A stretch of 64,000 nucleotides of DNA from contig BDSY01000022.1 of NCBI GenBank assembly GCA_002897895.1, positions 1 to 64,000 on the forward strand, read 5' to 3'. A model generated the notes under the pieces. The model saw only the letters and a list, made by a program, of their open reading frames with translations. It ran no database searches and was not told the origin of the DNA. The stretch's first letter is position 1, and each line of letters starts with the position of its first letter. This DNA comes from a bacterium BMS3Abin06 (GTDB lineage: Bacteria; Nitrospirota; Thermodesulfovibrionia; UBA6902). The translations under genes and the position numbers were made by a program. Positions 19,899-28,687 of this stretch are shown piece by piece.

Positions 19899-20687
19899 AT
19901 GGACAGAGCATTGTTTATAGCGGCAACCGGGATGGAGGCTCAGAGAATCAATATAGATGTAATATCCAATAATCTTGCGAATGTAAACACAGGAGGATTC
20001 AAAAAGAGCAGGGCCGATTTTCAGGAATTATTGTATCAGAGCATCAGAACGGCCGGGGCTGTATCAGCAGAAGGCACTGAAGTTCCGACAGGCATACAGA
20101 TAGGCCTCGGAGTCAAACCGGCGGCTGTTCAGAAGATTTTCACACAGGGTGATTTCGTATCTACGGGGAATGACCTTGACCTTGTTATAGAGGGCAAGGG
20201 TTTTTTCCAGGTCTCTACACCTGACGGAGAAATTGCTTACACACGCTCCGGCGCCTTCAAACTTGACAGTGAAGGGAAAATCGTAAACTCGGACGGATAT
20301 GCAATGGAACCCTCAATAACTATCCCTTCCAATACACTGGAACTTTCTATAACGCCTGACGGCACGGTCTCTGTGCTTCAGGCAGGAAGCAACACTACTT
20401 CAGAGGTAGGGCAGATAGAAATTGCGCAATTTATAAATCCGGGGGGGCTCAAGGCCCTCGGGAAAAACCTGTTTTCCCCTACAGGCTCGTCAGGTGATGC
20501 AGCGACCGGCAATCCGGGCTCAGAAGGCCTCGGGGCAATCAATCAGGGATTTCTTGAAATGAGCAATGTCAATGTCGTTGAAGAGATGGTAAACATGATT
20601 ATAAGCCAGAGGGCATATGAGCTTAATTCAAAGGCCATACAGACAGCGGATGAAATGCTTCAATTAGCAAACAATATCAAGAGGTAA
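19899..20687 (+). CDS. flgG: Flagellar basal-body rod protein FlgG
   Basis: [47 protein letters not shown]. Confidence 0.97.
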   Translation: MDRALFIAATGMEAQRINIDVISNNLANVNTGGFKKSRADFQELLYQSIRTAGAVSAEGTEVPTGIQIGLGVKPAAVQKIFTQGDFVSTGNDLDLVIEGKGFFQVSTPDGEIAYTRSGAFKLDSEGKIVNSDGYAMEPSITIPSNTLELSITPDGTVSVLQAGSNTTSEVGQIEIAQFINPGGLKALGKNLFSPTGSSGDAATGNPGSEGLGAINQGFLEMSNVNVVEEMVNMIISQRAYELNSKAIQTADEMLQLANNIKR

Positions 20688-20689
20688 TA

Positions 20690-21382
20690 ATGAAAGATAA
20701 AAAAATACTGAACAGGAGAATGAATTTACTGGCTTTTGTCTGCGTTTTGTTGTCTGTCTTCTGCATTCTATCATCTGCTGTGTCTGCTTCGTGGAGTCCG
20801 GAAGATGTACTGAGATCATACCTGGTGAAAAATTATCCGTGGGAAGAGATAGAAGTGAGCAATGTACAGGTGGCCGGCAAGATCAGTGATTCTCTCCCTG
20901 AAAAGATTATTGTTGAAAAAGGCCCGATAGGAAGGGCGGCCTTTTCATTTGTATTCAGCAATGGTAAAAGAGTTATAGTACGCGCAAATGTCAGGGTGTT
21001 CGCTATGGTTGTTAAAAGCAGAAGGCCGTTCAGGAAGAGTCATATTATTCAGTATGAAGATATATATCTTGAGAAAATAGATATCAGGAAAATGCCGAAT
21101 GGTTCAGTGACGGATCCGTCAAAGATAACGGGAAAATCCTTGAAGAGATCCATCGCCGCAAATATACCCATTGTAGAAGGCATGATTGAGGCCTCTGAGG
21201 TAGTGGCGAGGGGCAGGAGGGTGGTGTTGTTAATAAATTATAACGGGTTGAATATCAGGGCTGCCGGCAAGACAAAAGAGAGGGGATACGTAGGCATGAC
21301 CGTGAGGGCGATTAATCTTTCTTCCAAAAGAGAAGTCAGCGGTATATTGATAGATAAAAATACTGTGAGAGTGGAGATTTAA
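20690..21382 (+). CDS. flgA: Flagellar P-ring assembly chaperone FlgA
   Basis: Signal peptide, SAF-type C-terminal domain, located flgG-flgA-flgH. Confidence 0.92.
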   Translation: MKDKKILNRRMNLLAFVCVLLSVFCILSSAVSASWSPEDVLRSYLVKNYPWEEIEVSNVQVAGKISDSLPEKIIVEKGPIGRAAFSFVFSNGKRVIVRANVRVFAMVVKSRRPFRKSHIIQYEDIYLEKIDIRKMPNGSVTDPSKITGKSLKRSIAANIPIVEGMIEASEVVARGRRVVLLINYNGLNIRAAGKTKERGYVGMTVRAINLSSKREVSGILIDKNTVRVEI

Positions 21383-21383
21383 A

Positions 21384-22157
21384 ATGCAGAATCCAGAAGA
21401 CAGAATCCGGAAGACAGAATCCGGAAGGCAGAAGATATATTCTTTCTCTTCAGTCTGTGCTCTGTGTTCTTTTCTCTTTGCTCTGTCTTTAACCGGTTGT
21501 GCCACGCCTGCTTCAAAGCTGCCACCGCCACCGCCGAAATATGTTAATCAGACAGAGGAGGCGGTGGAGGTCTCATCAATTAATTCACTCTGGAATGAAA
21601 AAGAGAATTTATTTGAAGACAGAAAGGCGCGGAGGCTCAATGACCTTGTAACAATAAACATTGATGAAAGCTTCTCCGGCTCGGGCAAGGCAGATACCGC
21701 CACAAGCCGGGAATCGTCTATTGATTTTGAGTTAGCCAAGTTCCTGGGTATGAATAAAGATTTTAATCTTCAAAATGCCTTTGGCATAAAGGATTTGTAT
21801 AAGGGTGCAAATGTTTTTGATCCGGCTGTAAAAAGCACCTCCAAATCTGCATTTAAAGGGAAAGGCGACACAAACAGGGAAGGGACGCTTGTTGCGACTA
21901 TAACGGCAAAGGTTGTAGAAGTAATGCCCAACGGCAATCTTGTTTTAGAGGCAAGAAAAGAACTGACAATAAACAGCGAGAAACAGATACTTGTGCTCAG
22001 CGGCATGGTGAGGCCGGATGACATTTCATCCGATAATACTATAGCAAGCAGCAAGATTGCGGATGCGCAGGTATATTATGTAGGAGACGGTGTGATCCAG
22101 GAAAAACAGAGCCCCGGCTGGATGGTCAGGACGCTCGATTATGTATGGCCGTTCTGA
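21384..22157 (+). CDS. flgH: Flagellar L-ring lipoprotein FlgH
   Basis: Lipobox LTGC, NDLVTINIDESFSGSGKADT, NGNLVLEARKELTINSEKQ. Confidence 0.95.
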   Translation: MQNPEDRIRKTESGRQKIYSFSSVCALCSFLFALSLTGCATPASKLPPPPPKYVNQTEEAVEVSSINSLWNEKENLFEDRKARRLNDLVTINIDESFSGSGKADTATSRESSIDFELAKFLGMNKDFNLQNAFGIKDLYKGANVFDPAVKSTSKSAFKGKGDTNREGTLVATITAKVVEVMPNGNLVLEARKELTINSEKQILVLSGMVRPDDISSDNTIASSKIADAQVYYVGDGVIQEKQSPGWMVRTLDYVWPF

Positions 22158-22191
22158 TGAGAGTTATGAGTCAAGAGTTAAGGATTAGGGT

Positions 22192-23298
22192 ATGAAAAAA
22201 ATCATATTGTTTATAACATTATTTTCACTTTTCACTTTTCACTTTTCACTTTTCACTTATTCATACGCCGAGCGTATCAAGGATATAGCGAAGTTTGAAG
22301 GAGTAAGGGACAATCAGCTTATCGGATACGGGCTTGTAGTCGGACTTGACGGTTCGGGTGATAAGGGGAAGACGGCTGTGCAGAGTATATCGAGTATGCT
22401 GAAGAGAATGGGAGTGACCGTTGCCCCGGATGATATTACAACTAAAAGTATAGCGGCGGTTATAATTACCGCTACACTCCCGCCGTTTGCAAAACCGGGC
22501 ATGAAGATTGACGCTCTTGTATCGACCATTGGCGACGCCAAAAGTATTCAAGGAGGAACACTGCTTCTTACCCCCCTGAAAGGTCCTGACGGCAAGGTTT
22601 ACGGCCTTGCCCAGGGGCCTGTTTCCATAGGCGGTTTTGCAGCGGAAGGAGAAGGTGCGTCTTCACAAAAAAACCATCCCACGGCAGGCAAGGTACCTGA
22701 AGGCATAACAATAGAGAGGGAGCCTCACTTTGTCCTGGGCAACGGGCATGAAATAAGACTCTTCCTTCAAAAAGCCGACTTTGCCACAGTAGAGAATATT
22801 TCAAAAAAAATCAATGAAGCATTTGAAGGAGAGTATGCCTTCCCTGTTGATCCTTCGTCTGTGAAGGTAGTAATACCGGATGCGTACAGGGATAACATCG
22901 TCGGAATGATAACCAGGGTTGAATATCTGGAAGTGCCCGTTGATATGACGGCGAAGGTAGTCATAAATGAAAGGACAGGGACAATCATTATCGGGAGTAA
23001 TGTAACGATCTCCCCGGTTGCCATTGCCCACGGTTCACTGGCTATTGAAATAAAAGAACAGCCGCTGGTTTCCCAGCCCCCGCCGTTTGCTCCGGAAAAT
23101 GCGGAAACAACGGTTGTCCCGAGGACGGATATATCGGTCAGGGAACAGAAGGCATCTCTCGTTCAGATTTCCGGGATTACACTCGGACAGGTTGTGAGGG
23201 CATTAAATGCGCTGGGTGTAACGCCGCGTGATTTAATATCCATTCTTCAGGCATTAAAGGCATCAGGCGCATTACGGGCGGAACTGGAGATAATATGA
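22192..23298 (+). CDS. flgI: Flagellar P-ring protein FlgI
   Basis: ERIKDIAKFEGVRDNQLIGYGLVVGLDGSGDKG. Confidence 0.97.
   Translation: MKKIILFITLFSLFTFHFSLFTYSYAERIKDIAKFEGVRDNQLIGYGLVVGLDGSGDKGKTAVQSISSMLKRMGVTVAPDDITTKSIAAVIITATLPPFAKPGMKIDALVSTIGDAKSIQGGTLLLTPLKGPDGKVYGLAQGPVSIGGFAAEGEGASSQKNHPTAGKVPEGITIEREPHFVLGNGHEIRLFLQKADFATVENISKKINEAFEGEYAFPVDPSSVKVVIPDAYRDNIVGMITRVEYLEVPVDMTAKVVINERTGTIIIGSNVTISPVAIAHGSLAIEIKEQPLVSQPPPFAPENAETTVVPRTDISVREQKASLVQISGITLGQVVRALNALGVTPRDLISILQALKASGALRAELEII
22222..22256 (+). repeat. Tandem heptanucleotide repeat (TTTTCAC)x5 inside the flgI signal peptide
   Basis: Five exact 7-bp units. Confidence 0.97.
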
Positions 23299-23627
23299 TA
23301 AATCAGCTTTCAGCTTTGAGCAATCTGCAATCAGTGGAAAGAGGGCAGCCGGCTGAAGGAACGGACAAAAGGCATGCTGAGTTTAAGAAGGTTGCAAAGG
23401 AGATGGAGTCTCTTTTTGCTTATCAGTTGCTGAAGGTAATGAGAGAAACAGCCAACAGTATGACAGACGATAAAAAAGGGAATGGTTATAATACGTACAT
23501 GAGCCTTTTTGATATGGAGATGTCCAGGGTCTTTGCCGACAGAGGACTCGGGCTCCAGGATGCCATTATTAACTGGCTTGAAAGAACGCCGCAAATAAAT
23601 AAGAATGATACTGATATAAATGGCTAA
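23295..23627 (+). CDS. flgJ: FlgJ-type rod-binding protein (no muramidase domain)
   Basis: EMESLFAYQLLKVMRETAN, position after flgI. Confidence 0.88.
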   Translation: MINQLSALSNLQSVERGQPAEGTDKRHAEFKKVAKEMESLFAYQLLKVMRETANSMTDDKKGNGYNTYMSLFDMEMSRVFADRGLGLQDAIINWLERTPQINKNDTDING

Positions 23628-23651
23628 AGTTATTTCAGAAAAAGCCGATAA
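23625..23651 (+). promoter_or_regulatory. Sigma-28 (FliA) promoter upstream of flgM
   Basis: TAAAGTTA-N11-GCCGATAA against enteric consensus TAAAGTTT-N11-GCCGATAA. Confidence 0.88.
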
Positions 23652-23661
23652 TATAATCAAG

Positions 23662-23704
23662 AAGTGTAAAATTCCTTTACACTTCCATAAAGTGTAAAGG
23701 AATT
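23662..23704 (+). promoter_or_regulatory. Alternative hairpins in the flgM leader
   Basis: aagtgtaaa / tttacactt / aagtgtaaa segments; perfect 15-bp stem aattcctttacactt-ccata-aagtgtaaaggaatt. Confidence 0.8.
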
Positions 23705-23770
23705 GAGAGTTAACGAATATGAAAGCAGATCAAGCAGAAACAGCGTTTATGTAAAAAAGGGGGTGTAAAA

Positions 23771-24067
23771 ATGATTATAGATGGAAATGGTCCGATTGAT
23801 GGAAAGAAGCTTTATAGCAAGGTGCAGGATCTGAATAAAAACCAGGATATTGAAAAGAAAGAAAATGCTCAAAAGACAGAAAGCGACAGGGACAAAATAA
23901 GCCTGTCAGGGAAGGCAAAGGAGATAAGTGAGCTCAAGGGTCTGATAAACGGACTTCCCGATGTAAGGAGAGATAAGGTTGATGCCATCAAAAAGGCAAT
24001 TGATGCCGGTACATATAACTTCGATGCTGCAAAAACAGTAGAAAAAATATTAGAAGAAGAATTTTAA
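23771..24067 (+). CDS. flgM: Anti-sigma-28 factor FlgM
   Basis: DKISLSGKAKEISELKGLINGLPDVRRDKVDAIKKAIDAGTYNFDA. Confidence 0.93.
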   Translation: MIIDGNGPIDGKKLYSKVQDLNKNQDIEKKENAQKTESDRDKISLSGKAKEISELKGLINGLPDVRRDKVDAIKKAIDAGTYNFDAAKTVEKILEEEF

Positions 24068-24233
24068 CCTAAATTGAGCGATTCTTTAATGAGGACATTG
24101 ATAGGCAAAGCTTTTACGAAAGAAAGTAATCACCTAACAAGTGTCATTCCCGCTTGTCGGGAATCCTTCTGAAAACAGGGGAAGATTCCGGACAAGCCGG
24201 AATGACAAAACAGAGAATCGCTCAATTTAGGTT
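24066..24233. mobile_element. MITE-like element with 20-bp perfect terminal inverted repeats
   Basis: AACCTAAATTGAGCGATTCT ... AGAATCGCTCAATTTAGGTT; inner gtcattcccg...cggaatgac arms; no ORF. Confidence 0.8.
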
Positions 24234-24278
24234 TAAATCAATTTCTATTTATTGACGGCTGAATAAAGAGAAAAAAAT

Positions 24279-24734
24279 ATGACATCGGAACGAGCTATTA
24301 TCAGGATACTGAAAGAGCAGATCAATACTTATAAGATGCTTCATGATCTTCTTAAGAAGGAAAGGTTATGTCTTGTCGACATTAATGCGGAAAAGATAGC
24401 AGAGATTTCAAAGGAGAAAGATACGGTTATCATGAGGCTGAGACTGCTCGAAGAGGAAAGAATAAGGCTGATAACAAAATTCGGCGGGGACAATGAAATT
24501 AACGGTGAAATTAACCTTAATGATCTGGAAAAATTTACAGGTAACAATATGTTTAAGGTTTTGCGTTCCCAGCTGCTCTCACTCCTGCAGAATATAGAGG
24601 AGATGAATAAATTTAATTCTATCCTGATAGACCGCTCGATAAATTACCTCAGGACAACGTCAGGTTTTATCAATACATTAACAGACGGGAATATTTCGCA
24701 GACTACGGGTGTTCTCTTATCAAAGGAGACATAA
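24279..24734 (+). CDS. flgN: FlgN-like flagellar chaperone
   Basis: Helical about 150 aa ORF between flgM and flgK. Confidence 0.85.
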   Translation: MTSERAIIRILKEQINTYKMLHDLLKKERLCLVDINAEKIAEISKEKDTVIMRLRLLEEERIRLITKFGGDNEINGEINLNDLEKFTGNNMFKVLRSQLLSLLQNIEEMNKFNSILIDRSINYLRTTSGFINTLTDGNISQTTGVLLSKET

Positions 24735-26375
24735 ATGTCCATCATGGGACTTTTCGACATAGGCAGGTCGGGAATCTTTGCAAATCAGCTGGCGCTCCGC
24801 GTAACGAGCAATAACATAGCCAATGTGAATACCCCGGGATACAGCCGGCAGGATGCAATTATGAAGGTAGCCAGCCCTGTTGAATTGAACGGCAAACATT
24901 TAGGCAGGGGGGTAGGCGATGTTGAAATAAGGAGGAGCTTTGATTCTTTTGTTTTTCTTCAGATACTTGGACAGCGCACCAGCTACGGGAGTGCGTATTC
25001 ACTTGAGAGCGGCTTAAGCCAGGTAGAGCAGATATTCAATGAAGTACAGGGCTTCGGGCTTTCAGGCTTTATGGAAGAGTATTTTAATGCATGGCAGGAT
25101 CTTGCAACCAATCCTGAAGAATCGGCGCAAAGGTCAACACTGCTGACAAAGGCACAGGCATTTGTCAATGCGGCTAAACAAATAGAGAGCGATCTTGTGA
25201 GAAATGTAAAATTCGTAAATGATGAAATAGGAGACACGGTTGACCAGATAAATGTGATAACAAAGAACATTGCCACGATCAACGGGAAAATAATAGGGAT
25301 AGAGGCAGGAGGCGCTGAAACAGCAAACGTGTTCAGGGATGACAGGGAAGAGTTAATGAAAAACCTTTCAGAACTGGTTGACTATGACTGGAGTGAGGCC
25401 TCTGACGGCTCTGTTACAATCGTTGCAGGCAGGAGAAGCATTGTTGCCGGCATAACGTCATACGATTTGAGCACCTCCATTAATCTGGAAGGGGACAGGG
25501 ATGTTTATAACGGAGGAGTAAAAGCAACCTCTTTCTTTCAGAGCGGCCAGCTCGGGGGGCTCATATCGCTCAGAGACAATATAAAGACAAATCCGTTATT
25601 CAGCCTGAGGAAACTGACCGCTTCAATAACAAAAGAAACCAATGTCCTGCACTACGCCGGATATGGCCTTGATAGTTCTACAAATAATGATTTTTTCAGT
25701 CCCCTGGAGTTGTATACCATGAAAAGCGTCTCAGGCACTTCTTCCACTGCTGATATAACGTTGGCGACCATTCCTGTTGCTACCCGTTCCTCACTTACCC
25801 TTGATGAATATGATATTAATCTTACTACGGCCACTGCCTATGAGGTGGTAAACCGGCAGACAGGGGCAACCGTCACAACCGGGACATACAACCCTTCAGG
25901 CACCACTATTACTTTTGAAGGGATTCAAGTGGCAATTTCCGGTACGGCTGTTGCAAATGACAGTTTTTTTATAAGTCCCCTGCAGAATGCTGTTCAGAAC
26001 TTCAGTGTATCTGTAACGGATAATCAAACGATTGCCGCTTCCTCTTCATTGACAACACTGCCCGGCGATAATACAAATGCGCTTAATATTATCAATAAGA
26101 ACGGATCAAAGATTTCCGACCTTAACAGTAGTACTTTCAACGATTACTATGCGGGAATAGTCTCAACCGTGGGATCATTAAGCCAGGCAGCATCGGACAG
26201 CCTTAGTTTTGAGGAGAATCTGCTGTTTGAGCTGAATAACAGGCGGGAATCGGTATCAGGTGTCTCTCTTGATGAAGAGGCTGCCAACCTTATAAGATTT
26301 CAGCGCGCTTTTGAAGCAGGGGCGCGGATTATTAAATTAACAGACGAACTATTGGAGACAATTATAAACCTGTGA
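24735..26375 (+). CDS. flgK: Flagellar hook-associated protein FlgK
   Basis: GLFDIGRSGIFANQLALRVTSNNIANVNTPGYSRQ; C-terminal SLDEEAANLIRFQRAFEAGARIIK. Confidence 0.97.
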   Translation: MSIMGLFDIGRSGIFANQLALRVTSNNIANVNTPGYSRQDAIMKVASPVELNGKHLGRGVGDVEIRRSFDSFVFLQILGQRTSYGSAYSLESGLSQVEQIFNEVQGFGLSGFMEEYFNAWQDLATNPEESAQRSTLLTKAQAFVNAAKQIESDLVRNVKFVNDEIGDTVDQINVITKNIATINGKIIGIEAGGAETANVFRDDREELMKNLSELVDYDWSEASDGSVTIVAGRRSIVAGITSYDLSTSINLEGDRDVYNGGVKATSFFQSGQLGGLISLRDNIKTNPLFSLRKLTASITKETNVLHYAGYGLDSSTNNDFFSPLELYTMKSVSGTSSTADITLATIPVATRSSLTLDEYDINLTTATAYEVVNRQTGATVTTGTYNPSGTTITFEGIQVAISGTAVANDSFFISPLQNAVQNFSVSVTDNQTIAASSSLTTLPGDNTNALNIINKNGSKISDLNSSTFNDYYAGIVSTVGSLSQAASDSLSFEENLLFELNNRRESVSGVSLDEEAANLIRFQRAFEAGARIIKLTDELLETIINL

Positions 26376-27913
26376 GAATTACCGCATTCATGCTTTATAA
26401 CCAGTTTACAAGTTCACTGAGCAAAAACCTCAGTAAACTGGGCAAGTCGCAGGTGCAATTAAGCTCGGGCAAGAGGCTTACCAAACCCTCGGACGACGTA
26501 ATTGCAGCGCGCGGGGCCATGGCTTACAAGGTTTCTATCAATGAAATAAAGCAGTTTAACAGAAATATAGACGAAGGACTGAGCATGCTTGGCCTTACCG
26601 AGATCCAGTTGAGCGCATCTCTAAACATCCTTAACAGGGCAAGGGAGCTCGCTGTTGCCGAAAGCAATGATACGGCCACCGCCGAAACAAGAGAGATGAC
26701 ATCATATGAGATGCAGAATTTGTTTAGTGAACTGATTAGTATTGGTAACACCAAGCTGAAAAATAGATACATATTTTCCGGTTATCTGAGCAGCTCACAG
26801 GCATTTAATGCCTCGGGGGTATATCAGGGAGATACTAATAATTTAGAAGTTTACATAAGTGACGGGATAAAAACCGGGATAAATATAACCGGAGACACTG
26901 CCTTCACTGATAGTACCAAACAGCTTTCATCAGTTCTGGGCGGCACTGCTGGAATGGGGACGCTCAGGATTACATCGGGATCCGGCAATCCTGTAACTCT
27001 TCCCATAAAAGACACTCTGACAAATGCATCACCCCAGGAGGTAAGGGATGCAATTAATGCGCCAATGTCGGGACTCTATAACGCAGCGGATACAATAGGA
27101 ACAGGCACTCTGACTCTGACGGCAGGGACAGGCAGCCCCGTGACGTTGACAGTGGATGCAGCCAACAATACGCCGGCCCTTCTCCGGGACGCGGTAAACG
27201 CCCTGGATATGGGAATAGAGGCAAGACTTGCCACTGATACGGTCACCAATGAGGTACGGCTGTTTTTCAGGCCAACGACTGCCGGAGAAACTTTTGAAAT
27301 AGAGGTATCAGGCGATGGTGACGGAGAAGATACGGATTCCAACGGACTATCCGCACTGCTTCATACCGGCTTGCAATCAAACCTTACGACTACGGCCCTG
27401 GGCATAGAGGCTTTCGTAATAAATGATACTGCGGGTAAAAGGCTGCTTTTTGCTCCCACGACACCAAATACAAGCTATACTATCGAGGTTGATGAGGATG
27501 GAAACAGCAGTTTTTCAGATGCCGGGGATACGGATACTTCCGGGCTTTCACGCATTGCCTCAGGCAACCTGACCGGTTCCATTAATTTTTTCATGATCAT
27601 TGACCATATGAAAAACTCCCTGTCAAGTAATGACACAGCCGGTATCCAGGGAAGCATATTTCTCCTGGACGGGGCGCTTGACAGTAATATTAATACGACC
27701 GCAGATGTAGGCTCCAGGCTCAAATATCTGCTTGATCAGAAAGACAGACTGGAGGATAATGAGATTTCTTACATAGAAAACCTTTCCATACTTGAGGATG
27801 CGGACATAGCAGAAGTTGCTTTGGAAATAACAAAAATCGAGTCTACACTTGAGGCAATGAGGATTTCTTCGCTGAAGAGCCTGTCGCAGTCGCTTTTTGA
27901 TTTTTTAGCATAG
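26372..27913 (+). CDS. flgL: Flagellar hook-associated protein FlgL
   Basis: QVQLSSGKRLTKPSDDVIAARGAM; flagellin-like termini. Confidence 0.96.
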   Translation: MRITAFMLYNQFTSSLSKNLSKLGKSQVQLSSGKRLTKPSDDVIAARGAMAYKVSINEIKQFNRNIDEGLSMLGLTEIQLSASLNILNRARELAVAESNDTATAETREMTSYEMQNLFSELISIGNTKLKNRYIFSGYLSSSQAFNASGVYQGDTNNLEVYISDGIKTGINITGDTAFTDSTKQLSSVLGGTAGMGTLRITSGSGNPVTLPIKDTLTNASPQEVRDAINAPMSGLYNAADTIGTGTLTLTAGTGSPVTLTVDAANNTPALLRDAVNALDMGIEARLATDTVTNEVRLFFRPTTAGETFEIEVSGDGDGEDTDSNGLSALLHTGLQSNLTTTALGIEAFVINDTAGKRLLFAPTTPNTSYTIEVDEDGNSSFSDAGDTDTSGLSRIASGNLTGSINFFMIIDHMKNSLSSNDTAGIQGSIFLLDGALDSNINTTADVGSRLKYLLDQKDRLEDNEISYIENLSILEDADIAEVALEITKIESTLEAMRISSLKSLSQSLFDFLA

Positions 27914-27949
27914 AGTAAAATTTTTTAATAAGAAAGAGATACCAATAAA

Positions 27950-28180
27950 ATGCTTGTCTTGACAAGGAAGTTGGGAGAAGTTTTAAGAATTGGCCAGGGA
28001 ATAACAGTCAGAATCATAGATATCAAAGGTAAGCATGTAAAGATAGGGATAGAAGCGCCGGCTGAACTCCTCATATACAGGGAAGAGATATATGAAAAGA
28101 TACAGGCTGAAAACCGTCTTTCATCAACATTATCAGTAGGCGAATTCGGGGAAATAAAGGAGGCATTTAAAAATAAATGA
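27950..28180 (+). CDS. csrA: Carbon storage regulator CsrA
   Basis: MLVLTRKLGEVLRIGQGITVRIIDIKGKHVKIGIEAP. Confidence 0.98.
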   Translation: MLVLTRKLGEVLRIGQGITVRIIDIKGKHVKIGIEAPAELLIYREEIYEKIQAENRLSSTLSVGEFGEIKEAFKNK

Positions 28181-28614
28181 TATCTTTTAATTCATCGCGG
28201 TTCGGAAGGCTTGAAGTAGCCAAAGACAGGGTTATCCATTTCCCGGGCGGACTAATGGGCTTTCCTGATATTAAGAGGTTCATTTTAATGGATTATAAAG
28301 ACACTTCACTCAAATGGCTCCAGGCTGTGGATGACCCGGATATTGCGTTTATAGTGATGCCGCCGTATGAAGTTTTTCCTGACTATTCACTGAAGATTGA
28401 TAAGTCGATATATAATCTTCTTGCATTGGAAAGTGAAGATGATCTGGTAATTTTTGTCATGTTGAGGGTCGAGGGGGGCAGGGTTACCGCCAATCTGCAG
28501 GGCCCGCTTGTACTAAACTCCATCAACAAAAGGGGTGTGCAGATTGTAAATGAGGATCCCCGTTTTTCCTGCAGGACGCCGCTCAAATCCTTAAATGCGC
28601 CTGCCGCAAAATAA
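28177..28614 (+). CDS. fliW: Flagellar assembly factor FliW
   Basis: FPGGLMGFPDIKRFILMDY; overlaps csrA. Confidence 0.95.
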   Translation: MISFNSSRFGRLEVAKDRVIHFPGGLMGFPDIKRFILMDYKDTSLKWLQAVDDPDIAFIVMPPYEVFPDYSLKIDKSIYNLLALESEDDLVIFVMLRVEGGRVTANLQGPLVLNSINKRGVQIVNEDPRFSCRTPLKSLNAPAAK

Positions 28615-28687
28615 CATCAGCTTCATCAAGTTCAATAAAGAAGCAAAAACTTTTCTGCAAGATACAAGACCCCCTGCCGTGCACTGA

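Noticed and set aside
22222-22256. Direct repeat considered as a CRISPR-like array
   Set aside because: 7-bp units without spacers, within a coding signal peptide; no CRISPR array or cas genes seen in the window.
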